From an uncultured Sphingomonadales bacterium (GTDB lineage: Bacteria > Pseudomonadota > Alphaproteobacteria > Sphingomonadales > Sphingomonadaceae), in contig CAJBSR010000592.1 in the NCBI GenBank assembly GCA_903958285.1, forward strand, positions 1 to 5,035: a DNA stretch of 5,035 bases, given 5' to 3'. How positions within the stretch are numbered: the first letter of the stretch is position 1; the number at the start of each line of letters is the position of its first letter. Shown here one piece after another: positions 1 through 5,035 of the stretch. Position numbers and translations under genes: made by a program. A model generated the notes under the pieces. It had not been told where the DNA came from. It searched no databases and saw nothing but the letters and a program-made list of their open reading frames with translations.

Positions 1-1841
1 TATCCGCCTAAAATCCACAATTTACTGTTATAAGAAGTAAATGAAAAGTTCACTCTATCTCCGGGAGATCCTGAACCTTCATTTTTTAATTTTGTCCAGG
101 TTATGCCGTCTTCAGTATTCCAAACATCATCCGGCGTTACCGACACGTCGACCGTATACTTAACGGCTGCAGCGCCAGGAACCCCATCCGAAACAGCAAT
201 TTCAAAGCTATCAGAGCCGTTGAAGTCAGGATTTGGGGTGTAAACGTTCTTGCCATTAACGACAGAGATCTTTCCGTTCGTCGGATTTTTCGAGATTTCC
301 GTAGCCAAAGGCGAGCTGTCGACATCGACCGCCCTAATGAGGAACTCTGCCGATCCATCTTCGGCCACCACGATGCTTCGTGTGGCATCAGCCGCGATAA
401 CGGGCAGATCATTCACGGGCGCAATCGCGACATTGATTGTCTGCGTCGTCGTGCCACCCTTGCCGTCCGATGCCGTCACGACAAAGCTGTCAGTGCCGTT
501 GTAGTTAAGCTTGGGCGTATAGATTACGGTCGAACCGTTAACCTGGACGCTCCCGTTCGAGGGCGAAGCTGCCGTGTACGTCAGCGTGTCACCATCAACA
601 TCGGTCGCCGCCAGCGTAATCGCCGCCGTCGCCGTATCTTCATTGGTCGAAACAGACTGCGCTGGCTCACCAAAGATTGGCGCGTCATTGACGCTTGCAA
701 CAGCAACGTTAATCGTCTGGGTCGCCGTGCCACCCTTACCGTCCGAAGCTGTAACAACAAAGCTATCTGTGCCGTTGAAGTTCAGGCTGGGCGTATACGT
801 GACCGTCGATCCCGAGACCGCTACTGTGCCACGGGCCGGAGCAGCCGCCGTGTAGGTTAGCGCGTCACCATCAACGTCGGTTGCAGCCAGCGTGATCGCC
901 TTTGCCGCATCTTCGTTGGTCGACACGGACTGAGTAGGAGCCGAATATACCGGTGCGTCATTAACGGCAGCGACAGAAACATTGATCGTCTGCGTCGCAG
1001 TTCCACCCTTGCCATCCGATGCCGTCACGACAAAGCTGTCAGACCCATTGAAGTTGGCCTTGGGCGTGTAAATCACGGTCGACCCGCTGACTTGAACCGT
1101 TCCGTTTGAGGGCACAGCTGCCGTGTAGGTCAGCGCGTCTCCATCAACATCTGCAGCTCCCAGCGTAATCGCTGCCGTCGCCGTATCTTCGTTCGTCGAG
1201 ACAGACTGGGACGCAACCGCAAAAGTCGGCACGTCATTTACGGCCGCCACTGTTACCGAAACAGTCTGGCTCGCCGAAAGCCCCTTAGCATCACTCACGG
1301 TTACGGTGAACGTATCGGACCCGCTGAAGTTTGCCTTTGGCGTGTAGGTTACAACGTTACCAGCAACAGACACCGAACCATTGGCTGGCGTCGACGCCGC
1401 GTAAGTCAATACATCCCCGTTCGGATCCGTCGCCGCGATCGTAATGGCAGACGCCTTGTCCTCCGTGCCCGCGACAGTCTGGGTTGCAGCCACCGTGGGC
1501 GCCGCATTCTTTGAACCGCCAGCGACTGCAACGGCCGCACCGACAACAACTGCACCACCAAGCAAGGGCAGCAAAGCCGAGCCACCAAGGCCGCTCACGG
1601 ATGAAACCACCTGTGGGGACGCCGAGCGAACACCAGACGCATCTGCCAACATAGCACCAAAATCAGCACCCGCCGCCATCGAACCCGAAACCGAGCTCGA
1701 CTTTGGAGCCACAGGCGCATCGTCAGCAACCTGACCGGAGGCAACCACCTCTGTCTCAGCGTTACCGACAGCAAGCTTTTTGATTTTCTGAAGCTTCTTG
1801 CCCTGATTGGCAGCCGTTTTGGCCGCAGCAGACTTTGTCAC
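1..1841 (-). CDS. Large repetitive adhesin-like protein, tandem cadherin-like domains plus Kelch-like start (3' part outside window)
   Basis: An uninterrupted reading frame of about 613 codons runs off the left edge. Residues 1-30 are Lys-rich with no Sec signal. Residues 31-87 are Ala/Ser/Gly-rich. Residues 88-109 form one hydrophobic Leu/Gly/Ala/Val stretch. Five cadherin-like/Ig-like ('tandem-95', Big_9-type) domains then follow at about 113-203, 204-294, 295-385, 386-477 and 479-570. Each has an N-E-D or T-E-D opening, a D-x-D-G-D calcium-type loop, a Y-T-P-x-x-N-F-x-G-x-D core and a V-N-D end. From about 573 the pattern D-V-W-N-T-E-D-G-I-T-W-T ... L-W-I-L-G-G matches the first blade of bacterial Kelch-like propellers. 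Such proteins are usually exported, often by type I secretion, and act at the cell surface; function here is inferred. GTG at 1841 and TTG at 1844 both sit behind an AGAGGGGA ribosome site. An in-frame ATG at 1880 has none, and the ATG at 1848 is out of frame. Confidence 0.85.
   Translation of the reverse strand, partial: MTKSAAAKTAANQGKKLQKIKKLAVGNAETEVVASGQVADDAPVAPKSSSVSGSMAAGADFGAMLADASGVRSASPQVVSSVSGLGGSALLPLLGGAVVVGAAVAVAGGSKNAAPTVAATQTVAGTEDKASAITIAATDPNGDVLTYAASTPANGSVSVAGNVVTYTPKANFSGSDTFTVTVSDAKGLSASQTVSVTVAAVNDVPTFAVASQSVSTNEDTATAAITLGAADVDGDALTYTAAVPSNGTVQVSGSTVIYTPKANFNGSDSFVVTASDGKGGTATQTINVSVAAVNDAPVYSAPTQSVSTNEDAAKAITLAATDVDGDALTYTAAAPARGTVAVSGSTVTYTPSLNFNGTDSFVVTASDGKGGTATQTINVAVASVNDAPIFGEPAQSVSTNEDTATAAITLAATDVDGDTLTYTAASPSNGSVQVNGSTVIYTPKLNYNGTDSFVVTASDGKGGTTTQTINVAIAPVNDLPVIAADATRSIVVAEDGSAEFLIRAVDVDSSPLATEISKNPTNGKISVVNGKNVYTPNPDFNGSDSFEIAVSDGVPGAAAVKYTVDVSVTPDDVWNTEDGITWTKLKNEGSGSPGDRVNFSFTSYNSKLWILGG
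408..1238 (-). repeat. Tandem coding repeats of 273-276 bp (adhesin domains 2-4)
   Basis: Three consecutive domain units are close copies at DNA as well as protein level. The anchor cgtcatt (encoding Asn-Asp) recurs at 1232, 956 and 683, with a diverged copy at 407, giving spacings of 276, 273 and 276 bp. All three carry the same Q-S-V-S-T-N-E-D opening and an S-D-G-K-G-G-T-x-T-Q-T-I-N-V stretch. The flanking domain 1 (about 1232-1505) and domain 5 (about 137-413) share the fold signature but are clearly more diverged. This suggests recent duplication or gene conversion in the middle of the array. All spacings are multiples of three, so unit number can change without a frameshift. Confidence 0.85.
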
Positions 1842-1848
1842 CAAGCAT

Positions 1849-1856
1849 TCCCCTCT
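1849..1856 (-). promoter_or_regulatory. Ribosome binding site of the adhesin-like gene
   Basis: Read on the minus strand the sequence is AGAGGGGA. It lies 7 nt before the GTG at 1841 and 4 nt before the TTG at 1844. It is the only purine-rich stretch near the candidate starts. It argues against the in-frame ATG at 1880, which is preceded by pyrimidine-rich sequence. Confidence 0.5.
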
Positions 1857-2030
1857 GGAGCTGTCAAAGCACCCGAGCATGCGAAGAAGGAAGCCGCCAG
1901 CCACGCATTCGCGACAATCTTGCGACTGTCGAATGACGAAATGGCTCGCATCTTCACAACTTACACTCCCGGATATTACCAACCCGAGATTCCTAAGGGA
2001 TATGCCACAATCGTTGATAGTTCGCAGACA

Positions 2031-2062
2031 AATAGTGAATTTCAATATTAACAAACACTATT
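2031..2062. promoter_or_regulatory. Inverted repeat in the divergent, AT-rich intergenic region (candidate operator)
   Basis: The 263-bp gap between the divergent adhesin and winged-helix genes (1842-2104) holds no convincing gene. Its part near the regulator is markedly AT-rich. Within it AATAGTG (2031-2037) and CACTATT (2056-2062) form a perfect 7-bp inverted repeat with an 18-bp A/T-rich spacer. The arms are 25 bp apart, start to start, so equivalent positions lie about two and a half helical turns apart. This could be a binding site for a dimeric regulator such as the neighbouring winged-helix protein, controlling both genes. No promoter hexamers with good spacing could be assigned with confidence on either strand. 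AT-rich DNA produces short inverted repeats by chance, so this is a candidate only. Confidence 0.3.
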
Positions 2063-2095
2063 AATTTTCTGATGCAGAATGTAAGTTGAGTTAAT

Positions 2096-2099
2096 GGAG
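2096..2099 (+). promoter_or_regulatory. Ribosome binding site of the winged-helix gene
   Basis: GGAG lies 5 nt upstream of the ATG at 2105. It fixes the start of the small regulator gene and supports it as a translated gene rather than a chance frame. Confidence 0.6.
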
Positions 2100-2379
2100 C
2101 CAATATGGAACTTATTTACAACTTTATCTGCCAAATTGAGGGCAATTTCAAGGCAAAATGCATTCATAACGAATTTCGGATAATCTTTTTATTATATCTG
2201 AAAGGTGAACTGCCGTCTCTGACCTTGATGAACCTTACGCAGAGTTCCATTTCCGGACATAATCAGGATCTGAAGCGACTAACCGCGCTCGGCATTGTAG
2301 AACGCTTCGAATGTGAGCGTGATGGCCGGGTCCGGAAGTACAAGCTTAGCGATGAACTGAGGATGTTGATTGCGCGCTT

Positions 2380-2401
2380 TGACGCCACGAAAGAGGCGTC
2401 A
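2380..2401. other. Stem-loop inside the winged-helix gene, downstream of tRNA-Lys
   Basis: TGACGCC (2380-2386) and GGCGTCA (2395-2401) form a perfect 7-bp stem with an 8-nt loop. Flanking GCGC tetramers could add an outer helix. On the minus strand it lies about 31 nt beyond the tRNA 3' end, where a terminator or processing signal would be expected. It lacks a T-run, so it is not a standard intrinsic terminator. It falls within codons 93-99 of the regulator. Confidence 0.3.
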
Positions 2402-2432
2402 GGCGCCGCGCTGGACATCAAGGCGGAAGAGG

Positions 2433-2509
<77 letters not shown>

Positions 2510-2524
2510 ACCTTGGGGGCGTCC

Positions 2525-3049
2525 CTATGCGGCGGGGGCTTTGCGGTCAAGGCGCGCTTTCAAGTGGCGCGCCGATAATCCCGTCACAGGATCGCGCCAG
2601 TCGGGCGCAATTGACGCCAAAGGGCCCAGAACAAAGGGCCTCGTGCGCATCTCCCGGTGCGGGATGCACAAAAGGTCATCCACAAACGCCCCATTCAGCC
2701 AGAGCAAGATATCCAGATCCAGCACGCGTGCGCGCCAGCGCTGCCCGCCTGCCTTCCGCCCGAACCGATGCTCGATGGATTTCAGATGATCCAGCAAATC
2801 TCGGGGATCAAGATCAGTCTCAATGATTGCCGCCCCATTGGCATAGCTGCGGATCGACGGCCCAATCGGGCGTGAGGCGACGATGGGAGAGGCCGCGAGG
2901 AGTTTCAACGGAGCTTCATCCAACGCCATAAGCGCCGCCGTCAGAACATCACGCGGCGCGCCGTGCCGGACATGCGGCTGGTTTGATCCCAAAGCGATGG
3001 CGTAAAGCGTCGGCACGCCTCCCCTTATCCGCTCGACTTTGCTGCGCAC
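2525..3049 (-). CDS. folK: 2-amino-4-hydroxy-6-hydroxymethyldihydropteridine pyrophosphokinase (HPPK)
   Basis: FolK transfers pyrophosphate from ATP to 6-hydroxymethyl-7,8-dihydropterin in the cytoplasm. This supplies dihydropteroate synthase in folate synthesis. The 174-residue frame shows the family landmarks: A-L-G-S-N at 19-23 and N-G-A-A-I-I-E-T at 71-78 (substrate-binding region). L-K-S-I-E then leads into the R-W-R-A-R-V-L-D-L-D-I-L block at 104-115, whose Asp111 and Asp113 match the magnesium ligands. I-P-H-R-E-M-R-T-R-P-F-V-L-x-P-L follows at 129-144. Length fits the family (about 160-180). The start is uncertain: GTG at 3049 has no clear ribosome site, while GTG at 3016 has GGAGG only 1 nt upstream, too close. 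HPPKs usually begin just before the Y-A-I-A-L-G-S-N strand, so either is possible. The gene is divergent from the glycosylase with 18 bp between starts, and tRNA-Lys follows it. Confidence 0.95.
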   Translation of the reverse strand: MRSKVERIRGGVPTLYAIALGSNQPHVRHGAPRDVLTAALMALDEAPLKLLAASPIVASRPIGPSIRSYANGAAIIETDLDPRDLLDHLKSIEHRFGRKAGGQRWRARVLDLDILLWLNGAFVDDLLCIPHREMRTRPFVLGPLASIAPDWRDPVTGLSARHLKARLDRKAPAA

Positions 3050-3067
3050 AAGCGGGATAGGGCCGCG

Positions 3068-3736
3068 ATGACCATCTTAAGCCCCCTATCAGACGTCGAA
3101 CCCGCGCTCGATTGCGCTTTGTGCCCGCGCCTTGTCGATGCCCGCCACGCCTGCCGTTCGGAATTCCCCAATTTCTGGAATGCGCCGGTCCCGGCCTTTG
3201 GCGATCCCGACGCCTGGCTCGCCATTGTGGGCCTTGCCCCCGGCAAACATGGTGCGAACCGCACCGGCCGCCCCTTCACCGGTGATCCATCCGGCCAGAT
3301 GCTGTTTGCAGCCCTCGCCAAGGCAGAGCTGATCGACCATGACGAGGTGCCGGAACCGCGCCATCTGTTCGGCGGGTTCAAAAATGATGGCGCGCAGTTG
3401 AAGGGCGTCATGATCCTCAACGCAGTCAAATGCCTACCGCCCGAAAACAAGCCTACGCCGGAAGAGATGCGCAACTGCCGCCCGTTCCTGAAGGATGCGC
3501 TCGATGCCCTGCCCAAGCTGACAACAATCATCGCGCTCGGCCAGGTCGCGCATCAGTCTGCCGTCAAGGCGTGCGGGGAAAAGCTCCCCAAGCGCCGCTT
3601 CGCGCACGGCGCTGTCCACAAGCTGCTCGATGGCCGCACGCTGATCGATAGCTATCACACGTCCCGGTACAACCAGAATACCGGGCGGATCACCGAAGAT
3701 ATGTTTGACGAGGTGTTTGCGCTGGCGCTTGGCTGA
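3068..3736 (+). CDS. udgB: Family 5 (UDGb-type) [4Fe-4S] uracil-DNA glycosylase
   Basis: A 222-residue enzyme predicted to cut uracil, and probably other deaminated bases, from DNA as the first step of base-excision repair. Motif 1 is G-L-A-P-G-K-H-G-A-N-R-T-G-R-P-F-T-G-D at 55-73. The N-R-T-G-R-x-F-T-G-D signature separates UDGb from family 4 enzymes, and Asp73 corresponds to the proposed catalytic Asp. Motif 2, H-T-S-R-Y-N-Q-N-T-G-R-I-T at 197-209, matches the DNA-intercalating loop (H-P-S-x-x-N-x-x-T-G-R-x-T). Cys16 and Cys19 (C-x-x-C), Cys122 and Cys137 sit where the iron-sulfur ligands are expected. His197-Thr198 replaces the usual His-Pro. Length is normal. The ATG at 3068 leaves the Cys pair near the N-terminus as in homologues; its ribosome site is weak. 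The secreted-protein gene follows 41 bp downstream on the same strand, so co-transcription is likely. Confidence 0.93.
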   Translation: MTILSPLSDVEPALDCALCPRLVDARHACRSEFPNFWNAPVPAFGDPDAWLAIVGLAPGKHGANRTGRPFTGDPSGQMLFAALAKAELIDHDEVPEPRHLFGGFKNDGAQLKGVMILNAVKCLPPENKPTPEEMRNCRPFLKDALDALPKLTTIIALGQVAHQSAVKACGEKLPKRRFAHGAVHKLLDGRTLIDSYHTSRYNQNTGRITEDMFDEVFALALG

Positions 3737-3765
3737 TGGCAAAAGGCCCTGTCGCATTTGTGCAA

Positions 3766-3771
3766 AAGGGG
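3766..3771 (+). promoter_or_regulatory. Ribosome binding site deciding the start of the OB-fold gene
   Basis: AAGGGG, within AAAAGGGG at 3764-3771, lies 6 nt before the ATG at 3778. It favours that start over the ATG at 3736, which overlaps the glycosylase stop codon (TGATG). Starting at 3778 also places a typical signal peptide at the N-terminus. Confidence 0.6.
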
Positions 3772-3777
3772 CTCGCC

Positions 3778-4299
3778 ATGAAGACCGCCATTCTTGCCGC
3801 AGGGCTGCTGTCTACCGCTGTCTTTGCCTTGCCAAAGGACATACCGACCGATCGGATGCCGGCCCAAACGAACGCGCCTGCGATCCGCCTACTGCCCGCC
3901 GAACCCCGCAAGGCCTGCCAACGCGGCTGCCTCAATCCGGTGGAGGCGATCAGCTACGCCAACTACCTCGCCCCAAGGGCCGCGGTAGCCGCCGAATTTG
4001 AACTGACGGTGAAAGCCGTGGGCACCAGCCGGGGCCGCTTCTTTCTCAATTCGGAAACCGACTATCGCGACCGGAACTGTTTGACCGTCGTGATCTCCCC
4101 AGAGGCGGCCAAATCAATTGCCGGCGCTGCCGACGTCGCTGCGCTTGAGAAGCACTTCCGTGGCAAAAGGATCGCGGTAGAGGGCCTCGCTCGCCGCGTG
4201 CGCATCGACTTTACCGATGATGCGGGCAAGCCGACCGGCAAATATTATTATCAGGTCCATGTTGTCGTCATGGACGCGCGGCAGATTGTGGAGAGTTAG
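3778..4299 (+). CDS. Exported protein with OB-fold-like domain, function unknown
   Basis: A 173-residue protein beginning with a Sec signal peptide: M-K-T, a hydrophobic core at 4-16 and a likely cut after V-F-A (residue 17). The mature protein is then probably periplasmic. A Pro-rich linker (18-43) is followed by a C-x-x-x-C pair (Cys47, Cys51). From about 73 to 170 the pattern suggests a small beta-barrel: E-F-E-L-T-V-K-A-V-G, then G-R-F-F-L-N-S-E-x-D-Y-R-D-R-N-C-L-T-V-V-I, then F-R-G-K-R-I-A-V-E-G and Y-Y-Y-Q-V-H-V-V-V-M-D-A-R-Q-I. The order 'x-F-L-N ... D-Y ... T-V-V-I ... G-K-x-I-x-V-x-G ... I' is typical of OB-fold domains found in exported bacterial proteins. No catalytic residues could be assigned. 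Cys101 could pair with the CxxxC or be free. The gene follows the glycosylase closely, but an export signal argues against a shared repair role. Confidence 0.8.
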   Translation: MKTAILAAGLLSTAVFALPKDIPTDRMPAQTNAPAIRLLPAEPRKACQRGCLNPVEAISYANYLAPRAAVAAEFELTVKAVGTSRGRFFLNSETDYRDRNCLTVVISPEAAKSIAGAADVAALEKHFRGKRIAVEGLARRVRIDFTDDAGKPTGKYYYQVHVVVMDARQIVES

Positions 4300-4314
4300 G
4301 CCAGCCGCATGTTA

Positions 4315-4374
4315 GTCCGTTTGTGTCGAGCGCAGTCGAGACACGTCCCTCGACTTCGCTCGGGACAAACGGAC
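4315..4374. repeat. REP-like palindromic element (two 30-nt inverted arms)
   Basis: Two 30-nt arms, 4315-4344 and 4345-4374, are inverted copies matching at 25 of 30 positions. The outer 10 bp are perfect: GTCCGTTTGT and ACAAACGGAC. Each arm also has its own hairpin: GTGTC/GACAC in the left arm and GTCCC/GGGAC in the right. The DNA or RNA could therefore form one long hairpin or a three-way junction. Closely similar 'TCGAGCGCAGTCGAGA' palindromes are, to my memory, scattered between genes in sphingomonad genomes. It lies 15 bp beyond the OB-fold gene and between convergent genes, the usual REP position. It may work as a bidirectional transcription end or protect mRNA 3' ends, but no T-run follows. 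Confidence 0.8.
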
Positions 4375-4405
4375 ATGAAGACTGCGCCTAAATATCCCGC
4401 GTAAT

Positions 4406-4427
4406 CCGCCCGTAAAGCTGCGGGCGG
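4406..4427. other. GC-rich stem-loop in convergent intergenic region
   Basis: CCGCCCG (4406-4412) and CGGGCGG (4421-4427) form a perfect 7-bp GC stem with an 8-nt loop. It lies downstream of both convergent genes, about 58 nt past the stop of the beta-helix transferase gene. It could assist termination or mRNA 3'-end stability. A uridine tract is missing on both strands, so a classical terminator is not supported. The rest of 4300-4484 holds only this, the REP-like element and no credible gene. Confidence 0.4.
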
Positions 4428-4484
4428 CGATCCCTGAAAAAGCCGAAGGTCGCGCGGTGTTTGCGCTGGCGATGCGCAGGTCAT

Positions 4485-5035
4485 CTACGCCGCAGGCCAC
4501 TGGTCTATCAGGGCGAGGCGGGCTACCCCATGGCCGCGACCGAGGATCGCCCCCGGTGCAATGACAGCATTCGCTCCCACCTTCACGCCGTCTCCGGCAA
4601 GCAAACCAAACTTGGCCACGCCAGTTTCATATGCTCCGAACGGAGAAACAATCCGGATATCCGCACCGTCGCGTTCATTCCGATAGTTTGCGACGATGGA
4701 GCCAGCTTCGAAATTGCAATGGGCCCCAATAAGGCTGTCTCCAACGAAGTTGAAATGCGCCAGTTTCGTGGCCCTGAAAAGGAAGCTCGACTTCAGTTCG
4801 CACGATGGGCCGATGATGTTGTCCGCCTCCAACCAGCATCCACCGCGCAGATAGGCGCCTGCCGCCACGAAACAACCCGGGCCTATAACGAGTGGCCCTT
4901 TCAGAACCGCTCCCGCTTCTAACTGCGCCGTGCGGTGAATGGCGATACTGTCTGAAACGGCATAATCGTTGCCCAGCTTTAGAAGGAGGTCGGAAACAAT
5001 GCGCTCTGATTGGGACGTCAACTGCCACGGCAGCA
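4485..5035 (-). CDS. Left-handed beta-helix (hexapeptide-repeat) transferase, GlmU C-terminal-like, 5' end outside window
   Basis: About 182 residues are visible; the frame is open at the right edge. The TTG at 5021 is probably an internal Leu codon, because L-P-W-Q precedes it in frame. Hexapeptide rungs ([LIV]-G-x-x-x-x) run through most of it: I-H-R-T-A, A-V-L-K-G-P-L-V-I-G-P-G-C-F-V, and near the end V-G-A-N-A-V-I-A-P-G-A-I-L. The central block L-A-H-F-N-F-V-G-D-S-L-I-G-A-H-C-N-F-E-A-G resembles the acetyltransferase region of GlmU (G-H-L-x-Y-x-G-D-A-x-I-G-x-x-x-N-I-G-A-G). Its His matches the GlmU catalytic His by position. Such proteins act as trimers and use acyl-CoA or acyl-ACP on sugar or sugar-nucleotide substrates for cell-envelope polymers. 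The substrate cannot be told here. An N-terminal nucleotidyltransferase domain could lie outside the window. It converges on the OB-fold gene across the REP-like element. Confidence 0.88.
   Translation of the reverse strand, partial: LPWQLTSQSERIVSDLLLKLGNDYAVSDSIAIHRTAQLEAGAVLKGPLVIGPGCFVAAGAYLRGGCWLEADNIIGPSCELKSSFLFRATKLAHFNFVGDSLIGAHCNFEAGSIVANYRNERDGADIRIVSPFGAYETGVAKFGLLAGDGVKVGANAVIAPGAILGRGHGVARLALIDQWPAA

Noticed and set aside
137..1505. CRISPR-like or satellite array
   Set aside because: The regular repeats have a 273-276 bp period, keep frame and encode cadherin-like domains; there are no short repeats with unique spacers.
1839..1880. In-frame ATG at 1880 as adhesin start
   Set aside because: It is preceded by pyrimidine-rich sequence. 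The GTG/TTG at 1841/1844 follow an AGAGGGGA site. It is not fully excluded.
1807..2064. 85-codon plus-strand frame across the adhesin start and intergenic region
   Set aside because: It overlaps the adhesin N-terminus antisense, has no ribosome site, and its composition (R/K/P/S mix) shows no domain.
3025..3531. 168-codon minus-strand frame opposite udgB and the folK start
   Set aside because: It is antisense to a clearly recognised glycosylase with all motifs in place; GC-rich genes commonly give such shadow frames.
3736..3777. Upstream ATG (TGATG overlap) as start of the OB-fold protein
   Set aside because: It would add 14 residues before a textbook signal peptide. The ATG at 3778 has a good AAGGGG site and gives a normal N-terminus.
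4406..4427. Intrinsic terminator for the beta-helix transferase gene
   Set aside because: The stem is strong, but no T-run follows on either strand, so it is listed only as a stem-loop.
4461..4922. 153-codon plus-strand frame opposite the beta-helix transferase
   Set aside because: The minus-strand frame shows hexapeptide rungs and a GlmU-like block, while this one shows no recognisable motif and starts without a ribosome site.

Overview
The window looks like a chromosomal segment of an alphaproteobacterium, most likely a sphingomonad (Sphingomonas, Sphingopyxis, Novosphingobium or a relative). The right half is GC-rich with strong G/C third-position bias. It carries housekeeping genes, and a 60-bp palindrome at 4315-4374 has the 'TCGAGCGCAGTCGAGA / CTCGACTTCGCTCG' core that I remember from sphingomonad intergenic regions. 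The genus is an inference; no database search was possible.

Layout. (1) Positions 1-1841, minus strand: the 5' part of a very large surface/secreted protein. It has a Lys-rich N-terminus without a Sec signal, a hydrophobic Gly/Ala/Val segment, five tandem cadherin-like/Ig-like domains of about 91-92 residues, and the first blade of a Kelch-like propeller running off the left edge. (2) Positions 1842-2104: an AT-rich divergent intergenic region with a 7-bp inverted repeat. (3) Positions 2105-2470, plus: a small winged-helix (MarR-like) DNA-binding protein whose last codons and stop lie antisense inside a tRNA gene. (4) Positions 2433-2508, minus: tRNA-Lys(UUU) with encoded CCA. (5) Positions 2525-3049, minus: folK. 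(6) Positions 3068-3736, plus: a family 5 (UDGb-type) [4Fe-4S] uracil-DNA glycosylase, followed by (7) 3778-4299, plus: an exported OB-fold-like protein of unknown role. (8) Positions 4300-4484: a convergent intergenic region with the palindromic REP-like element and a second stem-loop. (9) Positions 4485-5035, minus: the C-terminal part of a left-handed beta-helix (hexapeptide-repeat, GlmU-C-like) transferase that enters from the right edge.

How it fits together. The tRNA-Lys separates two kinds of DNA. To its right are GC-rich core genes (folate synthesis, base-excision repair, sugar/cell-envelope acylation). To its left, on the side of the tRNA 3' end, are an AT-rich regulator and a repetitive adhesin-like gene. 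This is the usual geometry for accessory DNA inserted at a tRNA 3' end, but no integrase or second attachment site is visible, so an island is only a hypothesis. The regulator is divergent from the adhesin and is a reasonable candidate for its control. I see no clearly new defence or mobile system. The most informative unusual signals are compensatory base changes between the two arms of the REP-like element, the regulator ORF ending inside the tRNA, and the domain make-up of the large surface protein.
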